The notes under the pieces: generated by a model
Database searches by the model: none
Seen by the model: only the letters and a program-made list of their open reading frames with translations
Told to the model about the DNA's origin: nothing
Program-made: the position numbers and the translations under genes
Origin: a virus
Length of the DNA stretch: 64,000 bases
Strand: one strand, 5' to 3'
Virus record (IMG/VR): IMGVR_UViG_3300034103_001442
Span: 62,001-126,000 of that record
In this document: piece after piece, positions 26,863 to 34,021 of the stretch
How positions within the stretch are numbered: position 1 is the first letter of the stretch
Layout of the letters: each line of letters starts with the position of its first letter

Positions 26863-27053
26863 CTTACATCATCCCTCTGCTTTCTGTAGTTGAGTATAGT
26901 GACCGCATCATTGATTTGGTCAAGGTACTTACACTCAGCAGTGTAGTTGAAGCCAGCCATGTTGTTGGCTGCATCCCGCGCATCCTTAATGATATACAGG
27001 AGTTCTTCGTTTGTTTTACCGTGATATGGATGTCCATCGAGAATTTTAGACAT
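26859..27053 (-). CDS. Conserved small phage protein, 64 aa
   Basis: MSKILDGHPYHGKTNEELLY followed by IIKDARDAANNMAG and AECKYLDQINDAVTIL, a block conserved in marine T4-like phages. The ATG at 27053 follows GAGGTG by six bases; the longer frame has no ribosome binding site. Function unknown. Confidence 0.6.
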   Translation of the reverse strand: MSKILDGHPYHGKTNEELLYIIKDARDAANNMAGFNYTAECKYLDQINDAVTILNYRKQRDDVR

Positions 27054-27399
27054 TGTTAACACCTCGAACAAGTGGGGCAACCCCAGACTTAATTTCTTCC
27101 AAAGCATTATCCAGCAAACGGTCGCCGATTTCTTCGAGCACTCGTTTGCCATTTGGCACAAGGTAAAGACCCTTCCACTGTATCCCAACTGACTTGGCGA
27201 GTGAACTCATGGAAAAGTAATTCGGCTTGTCACCGTCATTGAACAAACGGTAGTACATATTTTGGTACTTGCGCCACTTGTCCATTTTCGGAGTTGAGCA
27301 CTTGTCATAGTAGGGGATATACTTATCCGCAACTGCCACTTCTTCTTCGCGGCGACCAGCCCAAAACGTTTCGGGGAATTTCAAATCTTGCTGAACCAT
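27046..27399 (-). CDS. Hypothetical protein, 117 aa
   Basis: Begins MVQQDLKFPETFWAGRREEE; the middle holds YQNMYYRLFNDGDKPNYF. TTAGGA precedes the ATG at 27399. An early promoter lies about 35 bases upstream. No family recognised. Confidence 0.5.
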   Translation of the reverse strand: MVQQDLKFPETFWAGRREEEVAVADKYIPYYDKCSTPKMDKWRKYQNMYYRLFNDGDKPNYFSMSSLAKSVGIQWKGLYLVPNGKRVLEEIGDRLLDNALEEIKSGVAPLVRGVNNV

Positions 27400-27431
27400 C
27401 TTTATTTTCCTAATTACCAAACTATAGATCA

Positions 27432-27460
27432 AGTATAGGTTATTTCAGAAATAAAATAAA
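27432..27460 (-). promoter_or_regulatory. Early sigma70-like promoter
   Basis: TATACT at 27432-27437 (minus), 17-base spacer starting TTATTTC, and TTTATT at the -35 place. The same 30-base block recurs at 27972 and 32364. Confidence 0.6.
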
Positions 27461-27467
27461 GTCTTTT

Positions 27468-27509
27468 TTTAAAAAAACGGCGAGCCTCTTTTCAGAAACT
27501 CGCCGTTTT
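27468..27509 (-). terminator. Rho-independent terminator
   Basis: AACGGCGAG (27476-27484) pairs with CTCGCCGTT (27499-27507). On the minus strand the stem is followed by a run of T, and it lies directly after the gene at 27512. Confidence 0.85.
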
Positions 27510-27511
27510 CA

Positions 27512-27919
27512 TTAGGCTACGCGAGTAACGGTAACAAACCCACGACCAACCTTACGCGAGAACCGCGCACCAGTGATCTTGCTAACGTACTTCATAGCAT
27601 TGACCACCTTACGCACAGTCTTGCGCTTGGAGTATCGGTTATCAGCACTTGTCTTAAACGACACCACCGAGCCAACACCCTGATTCTTCGCTAGAAGAAT
27701 TTGGCGAGTGAAACCACTTCGACGACGACCACGCTCACCGATAAAATTCGGATCAGCAAGTTCCGCAGTTACAGTTTCAGCCACCACTTCAGTTACAAGT
27801 CCCTCGAGAACTCGGACTTCCTGGAGGAGTTTCGAATAAGACTTCTGTGCTCCTTCAATGACCGACTCAAGATGAACCAACTGCTCACGCTTCACGTTCA
27901 AAATATTCTGCAAATTCAT
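27512..27919 (-). CDS. Hypothetical basic protein with coiled coil, 135 aa
   Basis: N-terminal coiled coil (VKREQLVHLESVIEGAQKSY) and a very basic C-terminal half (RGRRRSGFTRQILL; SKRKTVRKVVNAMKYVSK) suggesting nucleic-acid binding. Start at 27919 follows GGAG. It has its own early promoter and terminator, so it is expressed as a single early unit. Confidence 0.55.
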   Translation of the reverse strand: MNLQNILNVKREQLVHLESVIEGAQKSYSKLLQEVRVLEGLVTEVVAETVTAELADPNFIGERGRRRSGFTRQILLAKNQGVGSVVSFKTSADNRYSKRKTVRKVVNAMKYVSKITGARFSRKVGRGFVTVTRVA

Positions 27920-27971
27920 ATCAACATCTCCATTACAAAAGTTACTAAACAATTAATCAACCAACTAAACC

Positions 27972-28000
27972 AGTATACGTTTTTTCAGAAATAAAATAAA
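27972..28000 (-). promoter_or_regulatory. Early sigma70-like promoter
   Basis: TATACT at 27972-27977, 17-base spacer, TTTATT -35; drives the basic protein with a leader of about 45 bases. Confidence 0.6.
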
Positions 28001-28007
28001 GTCTTTT

Positions 28008-28262
28008 TTATTCCTCCTTTTGCGCCCCAACCTTCCGCAAAAGTTCGTATCGCTCGCTGCTGAATTGTTCAAACATTCGCCAAAGTTTATCAAACTTCGC
28101 CTCATACAATGTTTCAATTCCAATCAGCATGTTAGCAACCTTATCATCATGACCCTTTTCCAGCGGCGCATCAAGCATAAACTCACTGACAGTTTTAATA
28201 TCAGAGGTCACGCGCCAGCATTCCATAATCTGTTGTTCAAAATCGAATTGATCGTACTTCAT
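28008..28262 (-). CDS. Conserved small phage protein, 84 aa
   Basis: Begins MKYDQFDFEQQIMECWRVTS; helical, acidic. The FDFEQQIMECW start and the IETLYEAKFDKLWRMFEQF block recur in marine T4-like phages. GAGG ribosome binding site. Function unknown. Confidence 0.6.
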   Translation of the reverse strand: MKYDQFDFEQQIMECWRVTSDIKTVSEFMLDAPLEKGHDDKVANMLIGIETLYEAKFDKLWRMFEQFSSERYELLRKVGAQKEE

Positions 28263-28263
28263 A

Positions 28264-28581
28264 TTAACCTCTACGCATCCGCGAAATATCTTTCATTTGT
28301 TCATCGTTAATAACTGGCACTGCGTTTGACTTATGCATTGTTGCAATGCCCTTAATCAAAGTGCCAGTATACTTCAGTGACTCTTTACGAGTGGTTGAAG
28401 ATAGGTCACTGGTCAATGACTCGAGGCGACTCGCCTGATCAGAGCCAGGACGTAGGTATGACACTGCTGAAAGTTTCAGGGTGCTGGTAATCTTATCAGT
28501 TCTCTGATACTTTTGGGCAATGACACCTTTCAACTTACGCTTTTTTTTCGGTTTGAACCGAGTAGCGCAATACACCATCAT
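28264..28581 (-). CDS. Hypothetical basic protein, 105 aa
   Basis: Basic N-terminus (RFKPKKKRKLKGVIAQK), Ser/Thr-rich middle. ATGA overlap with the gene upstream. No family recognised. Confidence 0.5.
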   Translation of the reverse strand: MMVYCATRFKPKKKRKLKGVIAQKYQRTDKITSTLKLSAVSYLRPGSDQASRLESLTSDLSSTTRKESLKYTGTLIKGIATMHKSNAVPVINDEQMKDISRMRRG

Positions 28582-28775
28582 GGACTGGGATACCTCTCAT
28601 TGTGAGAACGGTAAAAGGAATTAATTTTACCAATCTCACGGGACATTTCAATTACAAAGTCGTGAATGTCTTCCTCATTTCGAGAAATGTCATTCAACTT
28701 ATGAACAAACTCGCGCAGCACGCGAATTTCTTCCATAGTGCCTCGCGGCATAACTTCAAAATCACCTTCACTCAT
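28578..28775 (-). CDS. Hypothetical protein, 65 aa
   Basis: Helical acidic protein (EEIRVLREFVHKLNDISRNE). GGAG lies between the promoter -10 box and the ATG, so the mRNA leader can be only a few bases long. Confidence 0.5.
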   Translation of the reverse strand: MSEGDFEVMPRGTMEEIRVLREFVHKLNDISRNEEDIHDFVIEMSREIGKINSFYRSHNERYPSP

Positions 28776-28784
28776 ATAGTCTCC

Positions 28785-28813
28785 AGTATACGCGTTATAA
28801 GAAAAAAAGAAAA
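28785..28813 (-). promoter_or_regulatory. Early promoter, TTTTCT-17-TATACT
   Basis: -10 TATACT at 28785-28790 and -35 TTTTCT at 28808-28813 (minus). The start codon lies only nine bases from the -10 box. Confidence 0.65.
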
Positions 28814-28814
28814 G

Positions 28815-29000
28815 TTATTCGTTGTTTTGAAAATCTTCAAAGTGAAACCACTCACAAATCTCATTCAGAACTGCTCGCTCAATCTGTTCGCGAACATGAT
28901 GATCTTCTGGTTGATCAGTATGCTTGTGTGCACGATTCCAGCCAAGCATAACGCCAGTCTCAACACACTGAGCAATTAGATTGTATTCTTTTGCTTTCAT
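28815..29000 (-). CDS. Hypothetical protein, 61 aa
   Basis: Starts MKAKEYNLIAQCVETGVMLG; GGGAGG precedes the ATG at 29000. Histidine-rich middle (AHKHTDQPEDHHV). No family recognised. Confidence 0.5.
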   Translation of the reverse strand: MKAKEYNLIAQCVETGVMLGWNRAHKHTDQPEDHHVREQIERAVLNEICEWFHFEDFQNNE

Positions 29001-29170
29001 TTTACAACCTCCCAGCACTTGGCAACTGCATCTTTGTGAATCATCGTTGAGTTGGCTTCGAGGCAATTGCTATAGATTCTTTTCTCTGTAAGAGTAAACC
29101 CAAGCAGATACCCCAAAACAAATAAAATTAACGCTACCACAAAAATTGGCATTGCATTATCATCATTCAT
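28997..29170 (-). CDS. Small membrane protein, 57 aa
   Basis: MNDDNAMPIFVVALILFVLG start gives one transmembrane helix, followed by a soluble part with two cysteines. Stop and next start overlap as ATGA, and the start overlaps the previous stop, as elsewhere in this operon. Confidence 0.55.
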   Translation of the reverse strand: MNDDNAMPIFVVALILFVLGYLLGFTLTEKRIYSNCLEANSTMIHKDAVAKCWEVVK

Positions 29171-29459
29171 ATGTCATCTCCCATCTTGGCGTTCTATGCC
29201 AAACGATTTTTGAATTTGTTTTTTCATACTGCTCAACCAACTGCTGCAATGTCCACACAGCATCAGTCTCAACAGTTTCGAGCCAATCGCTGAATTTGTT
29301 ATAATCATCTGCCTTCATTATTGGCAAACCGATTTCTTCTGGATAACTCCAATCGCCACCATACATGTCGATACGACCACCAGCCCAATCACTGCCATGC
29401 TCTTTGATCCAATCCATATTGATCGGACCCATATAGTTGGTGCTGTAATGAATAGGCAT
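29163..29459 (-). CDS. Conserved phage protein, 98 aa
   Basis: MPIHYSTNYMGPINMDWIKE followed by DWAGGRIDMYG is a block seen in many unrelated phages. Trp/Tyr-rich, soluble. Starts on a TAATG overlap. Function unknown. Confidence 0.6.
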   Translation of the reverse strand: MPIHYSTNYMGPINMDWIKEHGSDWAGGRIDMYGGDWSYPEEIGLPIMKADDYNKFSDWLETVETDAVWTLQQLVEQYEKTNSKIVWHRTPRWEMTYE

Positions 29460-29611
29460 TACTCTATCTCTACTCCCATCGCATCAGCAATGCTTGTATA
29501 GATAAGTGCGAACATCATAAACACTACAAGCAGTGGAACAACCACAATTAGCCAAACAGGAAATGTGATTGTAAGAACTCCAGCAAGAATCTTCTTCTGT
29601 TTGTTAGTCAT
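29459..29611 (-). CDS. Small membrane protein, 50 aa
   Basis: MTNKQKKILAGVLTITFPVW followed by a very hydrophobic stretch (LIVVVPLLVVFMMFALIYT). One or two membrane spans. Overlaps both neighbours. Function unknown. Confidence 0.55.
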   Translation of the reverse strand: MTNKQKKILAGVLTITFPVWLIVVVPLLVVFMMFALIYTSIADAMGVEIE

Positions 29612-29834
29612 TGCCTTCACCATAATACTTCAACACAGTCTTGAATGCATCGATGTGTCGCTTGATCTCAGCAATGTCTTTCTTCTTGTTTGTGTCAAAG
29701 ATGGCAATCCACTCTTTGCCCTTCTTCCGTTTCTCAAGATCAACTTCAAGATTCTCAACAAGACTCTTCATTGAAGAAGTTGTAATCTTGTCAATTGTAT
29801 CCCAATCAAGTTCAACTGTGATTTTCTTGTCCAT
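29604..29834 (-). CDS. Hypothetical protein, 76 aa
   Basis: Lys/Glu-rich helical protein starting MDKKITVELDWDTIDKITTS. GGAG lies six bases upstream of the ATG at 29834. No family recognised, though the opening resembles small proteins found in many T4-like phages. Confidence 0.55.
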   Translation of the reverse strand: MDKKITVELDWDTIDKITTSSMKSLVENLEVDLEKRKKGKEWIAIFDTNKKKDIAEIKRHIDAFKTVLKYYGEGND

Positions 29835-29837
29835 TTT

Positions 29838-29942
29838 CATCTCCAAAAAATACGAATCATGATTGGTCCAATGCGAATGTCACGATAAGGATTGCCATTG
29901 TTGAATCGCACAGTTGATCCGAATGACCAATGCTTGACCCAA
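29838..29942 (-). CDS. Possible tiny ORF, 34 aa, TTG start
   Basis: A frame from TTG reads VKHWSFGSTVRFNNGNPY then RDIRIGPIMIRIFWR and a stop. It looks protein-like and fills an otherwise empty gap, in the same frame as the upstream gene just after its stop. No ribosome binding site; weak call. It may be a relic of a longer upstream gene. Confidence 0.25.
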
Positions 29943-29948
29943 TGAATA

Positions 29949-30398
29949 TCAACCTTCACCATAGGTCTCAAACTCAAACTCACCATCGACAACAGTCACC
30001 TTGACCAACTTGCCATCAGCACCACCGCTTGTGCGCAAATAGTCACGACCACCATCAATCATGTATGGTCCTTTAGTAACATAATCATGTCGAAAACGAC
30101 TCACAAGAACCTCACCATCTTCTGTCAACAAGCCTGTGATTGGTTCACTGAATGCACTTGCAGCATCAGTGATCATCACTTGTCCCTTGTAGGGACGAAA
30201 CATTCCAAAGTAATGCGAGTGACCTTTGCTCACATCAGGATTCGGTTGATAAAAAACATCAACAGGTGTGTCTGACCAACCAGACTCAAGTCTGATTGCC
30301 CAGTATCCCATATACTTGGCACCATATTGTTTTTCGATAACAGCAATTGCGTCAGGGCTGAAATAGAAACTGGGCGTCTTGATAAACATTGTGCTCAT
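29949..30398 (-). CDS. Hypothetical protein, 149 aa, leaderless mRNA likely
   Basis: Begins MSTMFIKTPSFYFSPDAIAV; beta-rich, glycine-containing. The promoter -10 box ends seven bases before the A of the ATG, so transcription should start on the start codon and no ribosome binding site is possible from this promoter. No family recognised. Confidence 0.55.
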   Translation of the reverse strand: MSTMFIKTPSFYFSPDAIAVIEKQYGAKYMGYWAIRLESGWSDTPVDVFYQPNPDVSKGHSHYFGMFRPYKGQVMITDAASAFSEPITGLLTEDGEVLVSRFRHDYVTKGPYMIDGGRDYLRTSGGADGKLVKVTVVDGEFEFETYGEG

Positions 30399-30404
30399 AG
30401 ATCA

Positions 30405-30433
30405 ATTATAATCTAACAATAATAAAAAGTAAA
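30405..30433 (-). promoter_or_regulatory. Early promoter giving leaderless mRNA, TTTACT-17-TATAAT
   Basis: -10 TATAAT 30405-30410, -35 TTTACT 30428-30433 (minus). Exactly six bases separate the -10 box from the ATG at 30398. Confidence 0.7.
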
Positions 30434-30443
30434 GCAATTTTTG

Positions 30444-30833
30444 CTAACTAAATTCTCTTGAACAGAACGAATAACCTTCTGGATCATCCCAATCCCACTC
30501 TGGATTGAACCAGCCTTCCTTGCGACCTTCTTCGTTGTGAACCTTCACTTTGTAACCTTGTGGGTGATACTCATTTACCACCACATAACCTGGTCTGCCA
30601 TAAATTTCTATCAATTCAACAAACTTATCAAATGGAACCGTACCACCATACTCATCGTAGATAATTTTGTCAACAAGATACTCTTTCCACTTTTGCCAAG
30701 TGGTCAAACCATCATACTTGTAACCATGGAATGAGAATGCCCAGCCATATGAATTCTTGCCGATGTGATACTTCTCATCGTATCGCTTACAGCATTCGCA
30801 AACATTGTCAACAACATAATAATTAGTGCCCAT
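30444..30833 (-). CDS. Conserved phage protein with Cys pair, 129 aa
   Basis: MGTNYYVVDNVCECCKRYDE followed by IGKNSYGWAFSFHGYKYDGL is a block found in many phages and some bacteria. The CECC segment suggests metal binding. GGAGTTGAATA precedes the ATG, the same translation-start cassette as the next gene. Function unknown. Confidence 0.6.
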   Translation of the reverse strand: MGTNYYVVDNVCECCKRYDEKYHIGKNSYGWAFSFHGYKYDGLTTWQKWKEYLVDKIIYDEYGGTVPFDKFVELIEIYGRPGYVVVNEYHPQGYKVKVHNEEGRKEGWFNPEWDWDDPEGYSFCSREFS

Positions 30834-31243
30834 TATTCAACTCCTTGTTCGTATTTGCCTTTGTTTTTTACACTGCACATTTCTCTGTTCATAACATCTT
30901 CAATGAACTTTTGATTGATACGCTTGATATGATACGCAAATCTGCCACCAAAGTAAACACAATACTCTCCCAAATAATTACTTCGCAACACGATAGTGTA
31001 TGCGCTGGTTATGGCTTGACCACCAAGACCACCAAACCCCAGTGCTGTGGAACTCCAGGTTTGACTGAACATGGCATAGACTTCAATATCACGATCACTA
31101 TGCTTGCGAGTTTTGGTAACTCTTTTGTTTTCTCCAGTTTTACCGAAATGTTCCCAATCACGGTCCTCGTATTCAATCAGAGGAAACCCCTCGTACATCG
31201 CATGAGCAATAGCATTAGATAAATTCTGTACTGCGTATTCCAT
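30833..31243 (-). CDS. Hypothetical protein, 136 aa
   Basis: Mixed alpha/beta, with a glycine-rich turn (TALGFGGLGGQAITSAY). Ribosome binding site GGGAGTTGAATA is nearly identical to that of the neighbouring gene. No family recognised. Confidence 0.5.
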   Translation of the reverse strand: MEYAVQNLSNAIAHAMYEGFPLIEYEDRDWEHFGKTGENKRVTKTRKHSDRDIEVYAMFSQTWSSTALGFGGLGGQAITSAYTIVLRSNYLGEYCVYFGGRFAYHIKRINQKFIEDVMNREMCSVKNKGKYEQGVE

Positions 31244-31458
31244 TATTCAACTCCCACAACTTTGAATTCTTGATTCTCACGTTTGAACTGGTTTGCAGCA
31301 TGCTGTGCTGCTTCTTCTGTAGTGAAGAAGTAATCCTTCAGCCACATTTCCCAGTCAGACCATTCGATATGCGACTTGAAGAAGCAACCGTTGTAGCAGC
31401 GTCTTTGTGGGTCGTCGTTGATCAATTGACCACGACGGATGTATAAAGTATATTTCAT
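31243..31458 (-). CDS. Hypothetical protein, 71 aa
   Basis: MKYTLYIRRGQLINDDPQRR start; Trp-rich middle. GGAG precedes the ATG at 31458 (the preceding codon is GTG). Tight overlaps on both sides. Confidence 0.5.
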   Translation of the reverse strand: MKYTLYIRRGQLINDDPQRRCYNGCFFKSHIEWSDWEMWLKDYFFTTEEAAQHAANQFKRENQEFKVVGVE

Positions 31459-31703
31459 CACTTAACTCCAAAATGCTTTTTCAAATCCTCAACACAACGA
31501 CGGACTTCAAAGTCCTCACGATTGTTATCACCCATGTATCGTTTGTTAACTACACCGATACATTCTTGAACAATCAACTCAGCGAACTTTTCCAATCCTG
31601 GTGAAATCATTATTTCTATTGGACCACCAACCCATAGTTGGTCTTTAATTGGCTCATATGCAAATCCAGCCTGTAGAGCAAGTTCTTTAATTCGTTCGTT
31701 CAT
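31458..31703 (-). CDS. Conserved small phage protein, 81 aa
   Basis: MNERIKELALQAGFAYEPIK start, FAELIVQECIGVVN block and a C-terminal DLKKHFGV are typical of a small protein family common in phages. Function unknown. Ribosome binding site GGAGTTGAAGA. Confidence 0.6.
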   Translation of the reverse strand: MNERIKELALQAGFAYEPIKDQLWVGGPIEIMISPGLEKFAELIVQECIGVVNKRYMGDNNREDFEVRRCVEDLKKHFGVK

Positions 31704-31706
31704 TCT

Positions 31707-32066
31707 TCAACTCCGATAAGTCTGTTCTGTTTCACGAATCCAGAACGCAGCATCTTCGGACTCAGAATCCCAAGAAGAATCTGCATCATACTGACGCAAC
31801 AATTGCTCCGTCGTTTGCAGATCATCCAAGTAACCACGACCGAACTGCGCAAGACGACCCTGCACATCTTCGCATGCAAAGTCAGAATCCCAATCGAACT
31901 CTGCTTGAAATGCATCGCAATAATCGCAAGAACCGAATGCGCCTTGCACCCAGCCACGCTGACCTTGGTACTCGACCAAAGCAACCCATGAGCCTTGCCA
32001 GTCACCAAACTCCTGAAACGCGATCACTCGCGCACCAGCAGCAACCAATGAATCTTGATATGACAT
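31707..32066 (-). CDS. Acidic protein, 119 aa, leaderless mRNA likely
   Basis: Very acidic and aromatic (ADSSWDSESEDAAFWIRE). Acidity of this type is found in DNA-mimic inhibitors, but there is no direct evidence here. Its ATG starts exactly six bases after a TATATT box, so the mRNA should be leaderless. Confidence 0.55.
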   Translation of the reverse strand: MSYQDSLVAAGARVIAFQEFGDWQGSWVALVEYQGQRGWVQGAFGSCDYCDAFQAEFDWDSDFACEDVQGRLAQFGRGYLDDLQTTEQLLRQYDADSSWDSESEDAAFWIRETEQTYRS

Positions 32067-32072
32067 ATTAAG

Positions 32073-32101
32073 AATATACCCTACCTTGAAAATAAAATAA
32101 A
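32073..32101 (-). promoter_or_regulatory. Early promoter giving leaderless mRNA
   Basis: -10 TATATT 32073-32078, 17-base spacer, TTTATT -35. Six bases to the ATG at 32066. Confidence 0.6.
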
Positions 32102-32102
32102 G

Positions 32103-32357
32103 TTAGGCAACCACCTGAATGCGCGGCTCAATCCACTCGTCGTCGAACATGTGCTGACCAGGAAGGGGAGCAACGAAAGTGTCAGACCAGAACCTCTCTT
32201 CAACCTTACCCTCCCACACACGCTTGATCTTGTTGGCGCGGAAAGTGCCATCAGGAAGAATGGCAGTCACGAGACCGACATAATAACAATCCGTCGTGCT
32301 CGGAAAATCGAGCGACTTCACGACGGAACCTACTTCAACAGTGTTTTCAGTTTTCAT
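32103..32357 (-). CDS. Hypothetical protein, 84 aa, leaderless mRNA likely
   Basis: Beta-rich small protein (MKTENTVEVGSVVKSLDFPS; ILPDGTFRANKIKRVWEGKV) resembling small barrel folds. Its ATG lies exactly six bases after TATACT. No family recognised. Confidence 0.5.
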   Translation of the reverse strand: MKTENTVEVGSVVKSLDFPSTTDCYYVGLVTAILPDGTFRANKIKRVWEGKVEERFWSDTFVAPLPGQHMFDDEWIEPRIQVVA

Positions 32358-32363
32358 ATTATC

Positions 32364-32392
32364 AGTATAGGTTATTTCAGAAATAAAGAAAA
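32364..32392 (-). promoter_or_regulatory. Early promoter giving leaderless mRNA, TTTTCT-17-TATACT
   Basis: -10 TATACT 32364-32369, -35 TTTTCT 32387-32392 (minus); six bases to the ATG at 32357. Confidence 0.7.
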
Positions 32393-32430
32393 GTCTTTTA
32401 TTTTAATAAGAATCAATGAGTTACAGGCAT

Positions 32431-32588
32431 AAAAAAAGGGTGCCCTTTCGGACACCCTCCCACGATGCGTGTATCGAGAGGAACCCCACCTGCTGAGAAC
32501 CAGCTGCCTCGACTGTTCCAATCGTCTCTAACGAGACACTTGCCACTTTACGGACTCTAGAAACCGTAACCCACGCACCACATTGTGT
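32431..32588 (-). ncRNA. Candidate structured late ncRNA, about 158 nt
   Basis: A 235-base gap without a credible ORF. On the minus strand it starts just after a TATAAATA late promoter and ends in a strong terminator: GGGTGTCC-GAAA-GGGCACCC then seven T (32431-32457). Between them are stems TTACGG/CCGTAA (32548-32569), GTCTC/GAGAC (32524-32537) and GCTG/CAGC (32492-32504), with further partial pairing. Promoter, folded body and terminator together fit an independent small RNA. Ends are estimated from the promoter and terminator. Confidence 0.65.
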
Positions 32589-32593
32589 AGTCT

Positions 32594-32601
32594 TATTTAT
32601 A
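32594..32601 (-). promoter_or_regulatory. Late promoter TATAAATA for the ncRNA
   Basis: Exact T4-type late element on minus strand, in the gap after the helicase stop; the only transcript it can start is the structured RNA and whatever reads past its terminator. Confidence 0.65.
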
Positions 32602-32626
32602 ATGGGAAGTTGATTTTTTCAAAAAA

Positions 32627-34021
32627 TTATTTAAAATTTTGGAATTTTGTTTTGTCAAATTTGAACTCTGTGATCTTTTCGCCAAACTTTCCCTTATCAG
32701 CCACTGGACCATCATCCATGATATTGTGTTGGGCTGCAACCTCAACATCATAGAGTTTCATCTTTGACCTATCAATACCAACAACAAATCTTCGGTTGTT
32801 GCCTGGATCACCATAACGGTTCTTCAACTGCTTGACCAAAATTTGGTTCATGCGTTCAAGTTCCTCAGTGCTGATCAACGCAAACATAAAGTCAGCCGTA
32901 GCAGGTAGACCAAATGACTCGGAGGTATCTTCAAGTCCAACATCAGAGTTTGTAAAGCCAGACCTGTTCGTTTGGGTTGCTGATATAATTGGAACGTTAG
33001 ACTCAACCGCAAGCCCACGCAACTCTTCAGCAATTGCCTTGATGTACATATAACTGTTGACATTGCTGTTTGGCTTGATTCTTGATGAGGCGCAAATGTT
33101 CAGATAGTCAATGTAGATAATATCAGGGACAAAGTTTTTCTTGACTTTCAACTCACCAAGCAGGTGGCGAAAGTTTGCCGAGCCAGCACAAGCAGTTGGA
33201 TACTCTTTGACGATCAACTTACCCTTGGCTTTTTCTCTAATTTTAGTAATCTTGCGGTCATATGAGTCTTTTGGTAAGTCCTTGAGTTCATCAAGGGTGA
33301 CATCCATAAGGTTGGCATCAATACGTTCAGCAATCTTTTCCTCAGCCATTTCCATGGTGATATACAAAACGTTGTAACCACTGATAAGGTTGTATGCCGC
33401 GCAATGACACATAAACAAAGATTTACCAACGCCTGTTCCCGCGAGCGCGATGTTCAAAGTTTTTTTGGGCAAACCGCCATCGGTAATTTTGTTAAAGTAT
33501 TCGAGGTCAAATGGAATCTTTGACTCACGCTTATGATACAATTCAAAACGTTCATCAGAGTCGAGAAGGAAGTCGTGACCGATGCTACTATCAAATGATA
33601 CACCAAGCGCATCAGATAAAATTTTTGGAATTGATCCAACTGAAATCTTATCGTCTTTTTTATCAACCAACTTAATGGCTTCCATCAATGCATTGTATAG
33701 TGCCTTGTCTTTACAAAACTCTTCAGTGCGGTCAACCAACCAATCGAGTTCACGGTCTTCACTTTCTTTCAGTGTTCCAATCAACTCTTTGGTTAATTTA
33801 AACTGCTCTTCATTCAGATCAGTTGAACTTTGAATATCAATCAGCAACGCTTCCTTGGTCGGAAGTTTGTTATATTGTTTTACATACTTATCAATCAATT
33901 CAAAAATAACTTTGTGATTGCGGTCACGGAAATAATCGACACGCAAAAACGGTATGACCTTACGGGCATACTCTTCCCTATATATCAGGTTACCAAAAAT
34001 TATTTCTTCGATGTTGATCAT
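32627..34021 (-). CDS. 41: Replicative DNA helicase, gp41 (DnaB-type)
   Basis: 464 residues. N-terminal helical domain, then a RecA-fold motor: Walker A AGTGVGKS at about 194-201, Walker B region (FVPDIIYIDYLNI) and the SATQTNRSG segment. Unwinds the fork as a hexamer with the gp61 primase. Overlaps uvsX by four bases. Confidence 0.93.
   Translation of the reverse strand: MINIEEIIFGNLIYREEYARKVIPFLRVDYFRDRNHKVIFELIDKYVKQYNKLPTKEALLIDIQSSTDLNEEQFKLTKELIGTLKESEDRELDWLVDRTEEFCKDKALYNALMEAIKLVDKKDDKISVGSIPKILSDALGVSFDSSIGHDFLLDSDERFELYHKRESKIPFDLEYFNKITDGGLPKKTLNIALAGTGVGKSLFMCHCAAYNLISGYNVLYITMEMAEEKIAERIDANLMDVTLDELKDLPKDSYDRKITKIREKAKGKLIVKEYPTACAGSANFRHLLGELKVKKNFVPDIIYIDYLNICASSRIKPNSNVNSYMYIKAIAEELRGLAVESNVPIISATQTNRSGFTNSDVGLEDTSESFGLPATADFMFALISTEELERMNQILVKQLKNRYGDPGNNRRFVVGIDRSKMKLYDVEVAAQHNIMDDGPVADKGKFGEKITEFKFDKTKFQNFK

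Noticed and set aside
31700-32008. Alternative 102-codon minus frame within the acidic 119-residue gene
   Set aside because: The longer frame starts at a mapped promoter-to-ATG distance; the alternative lacks start signals.
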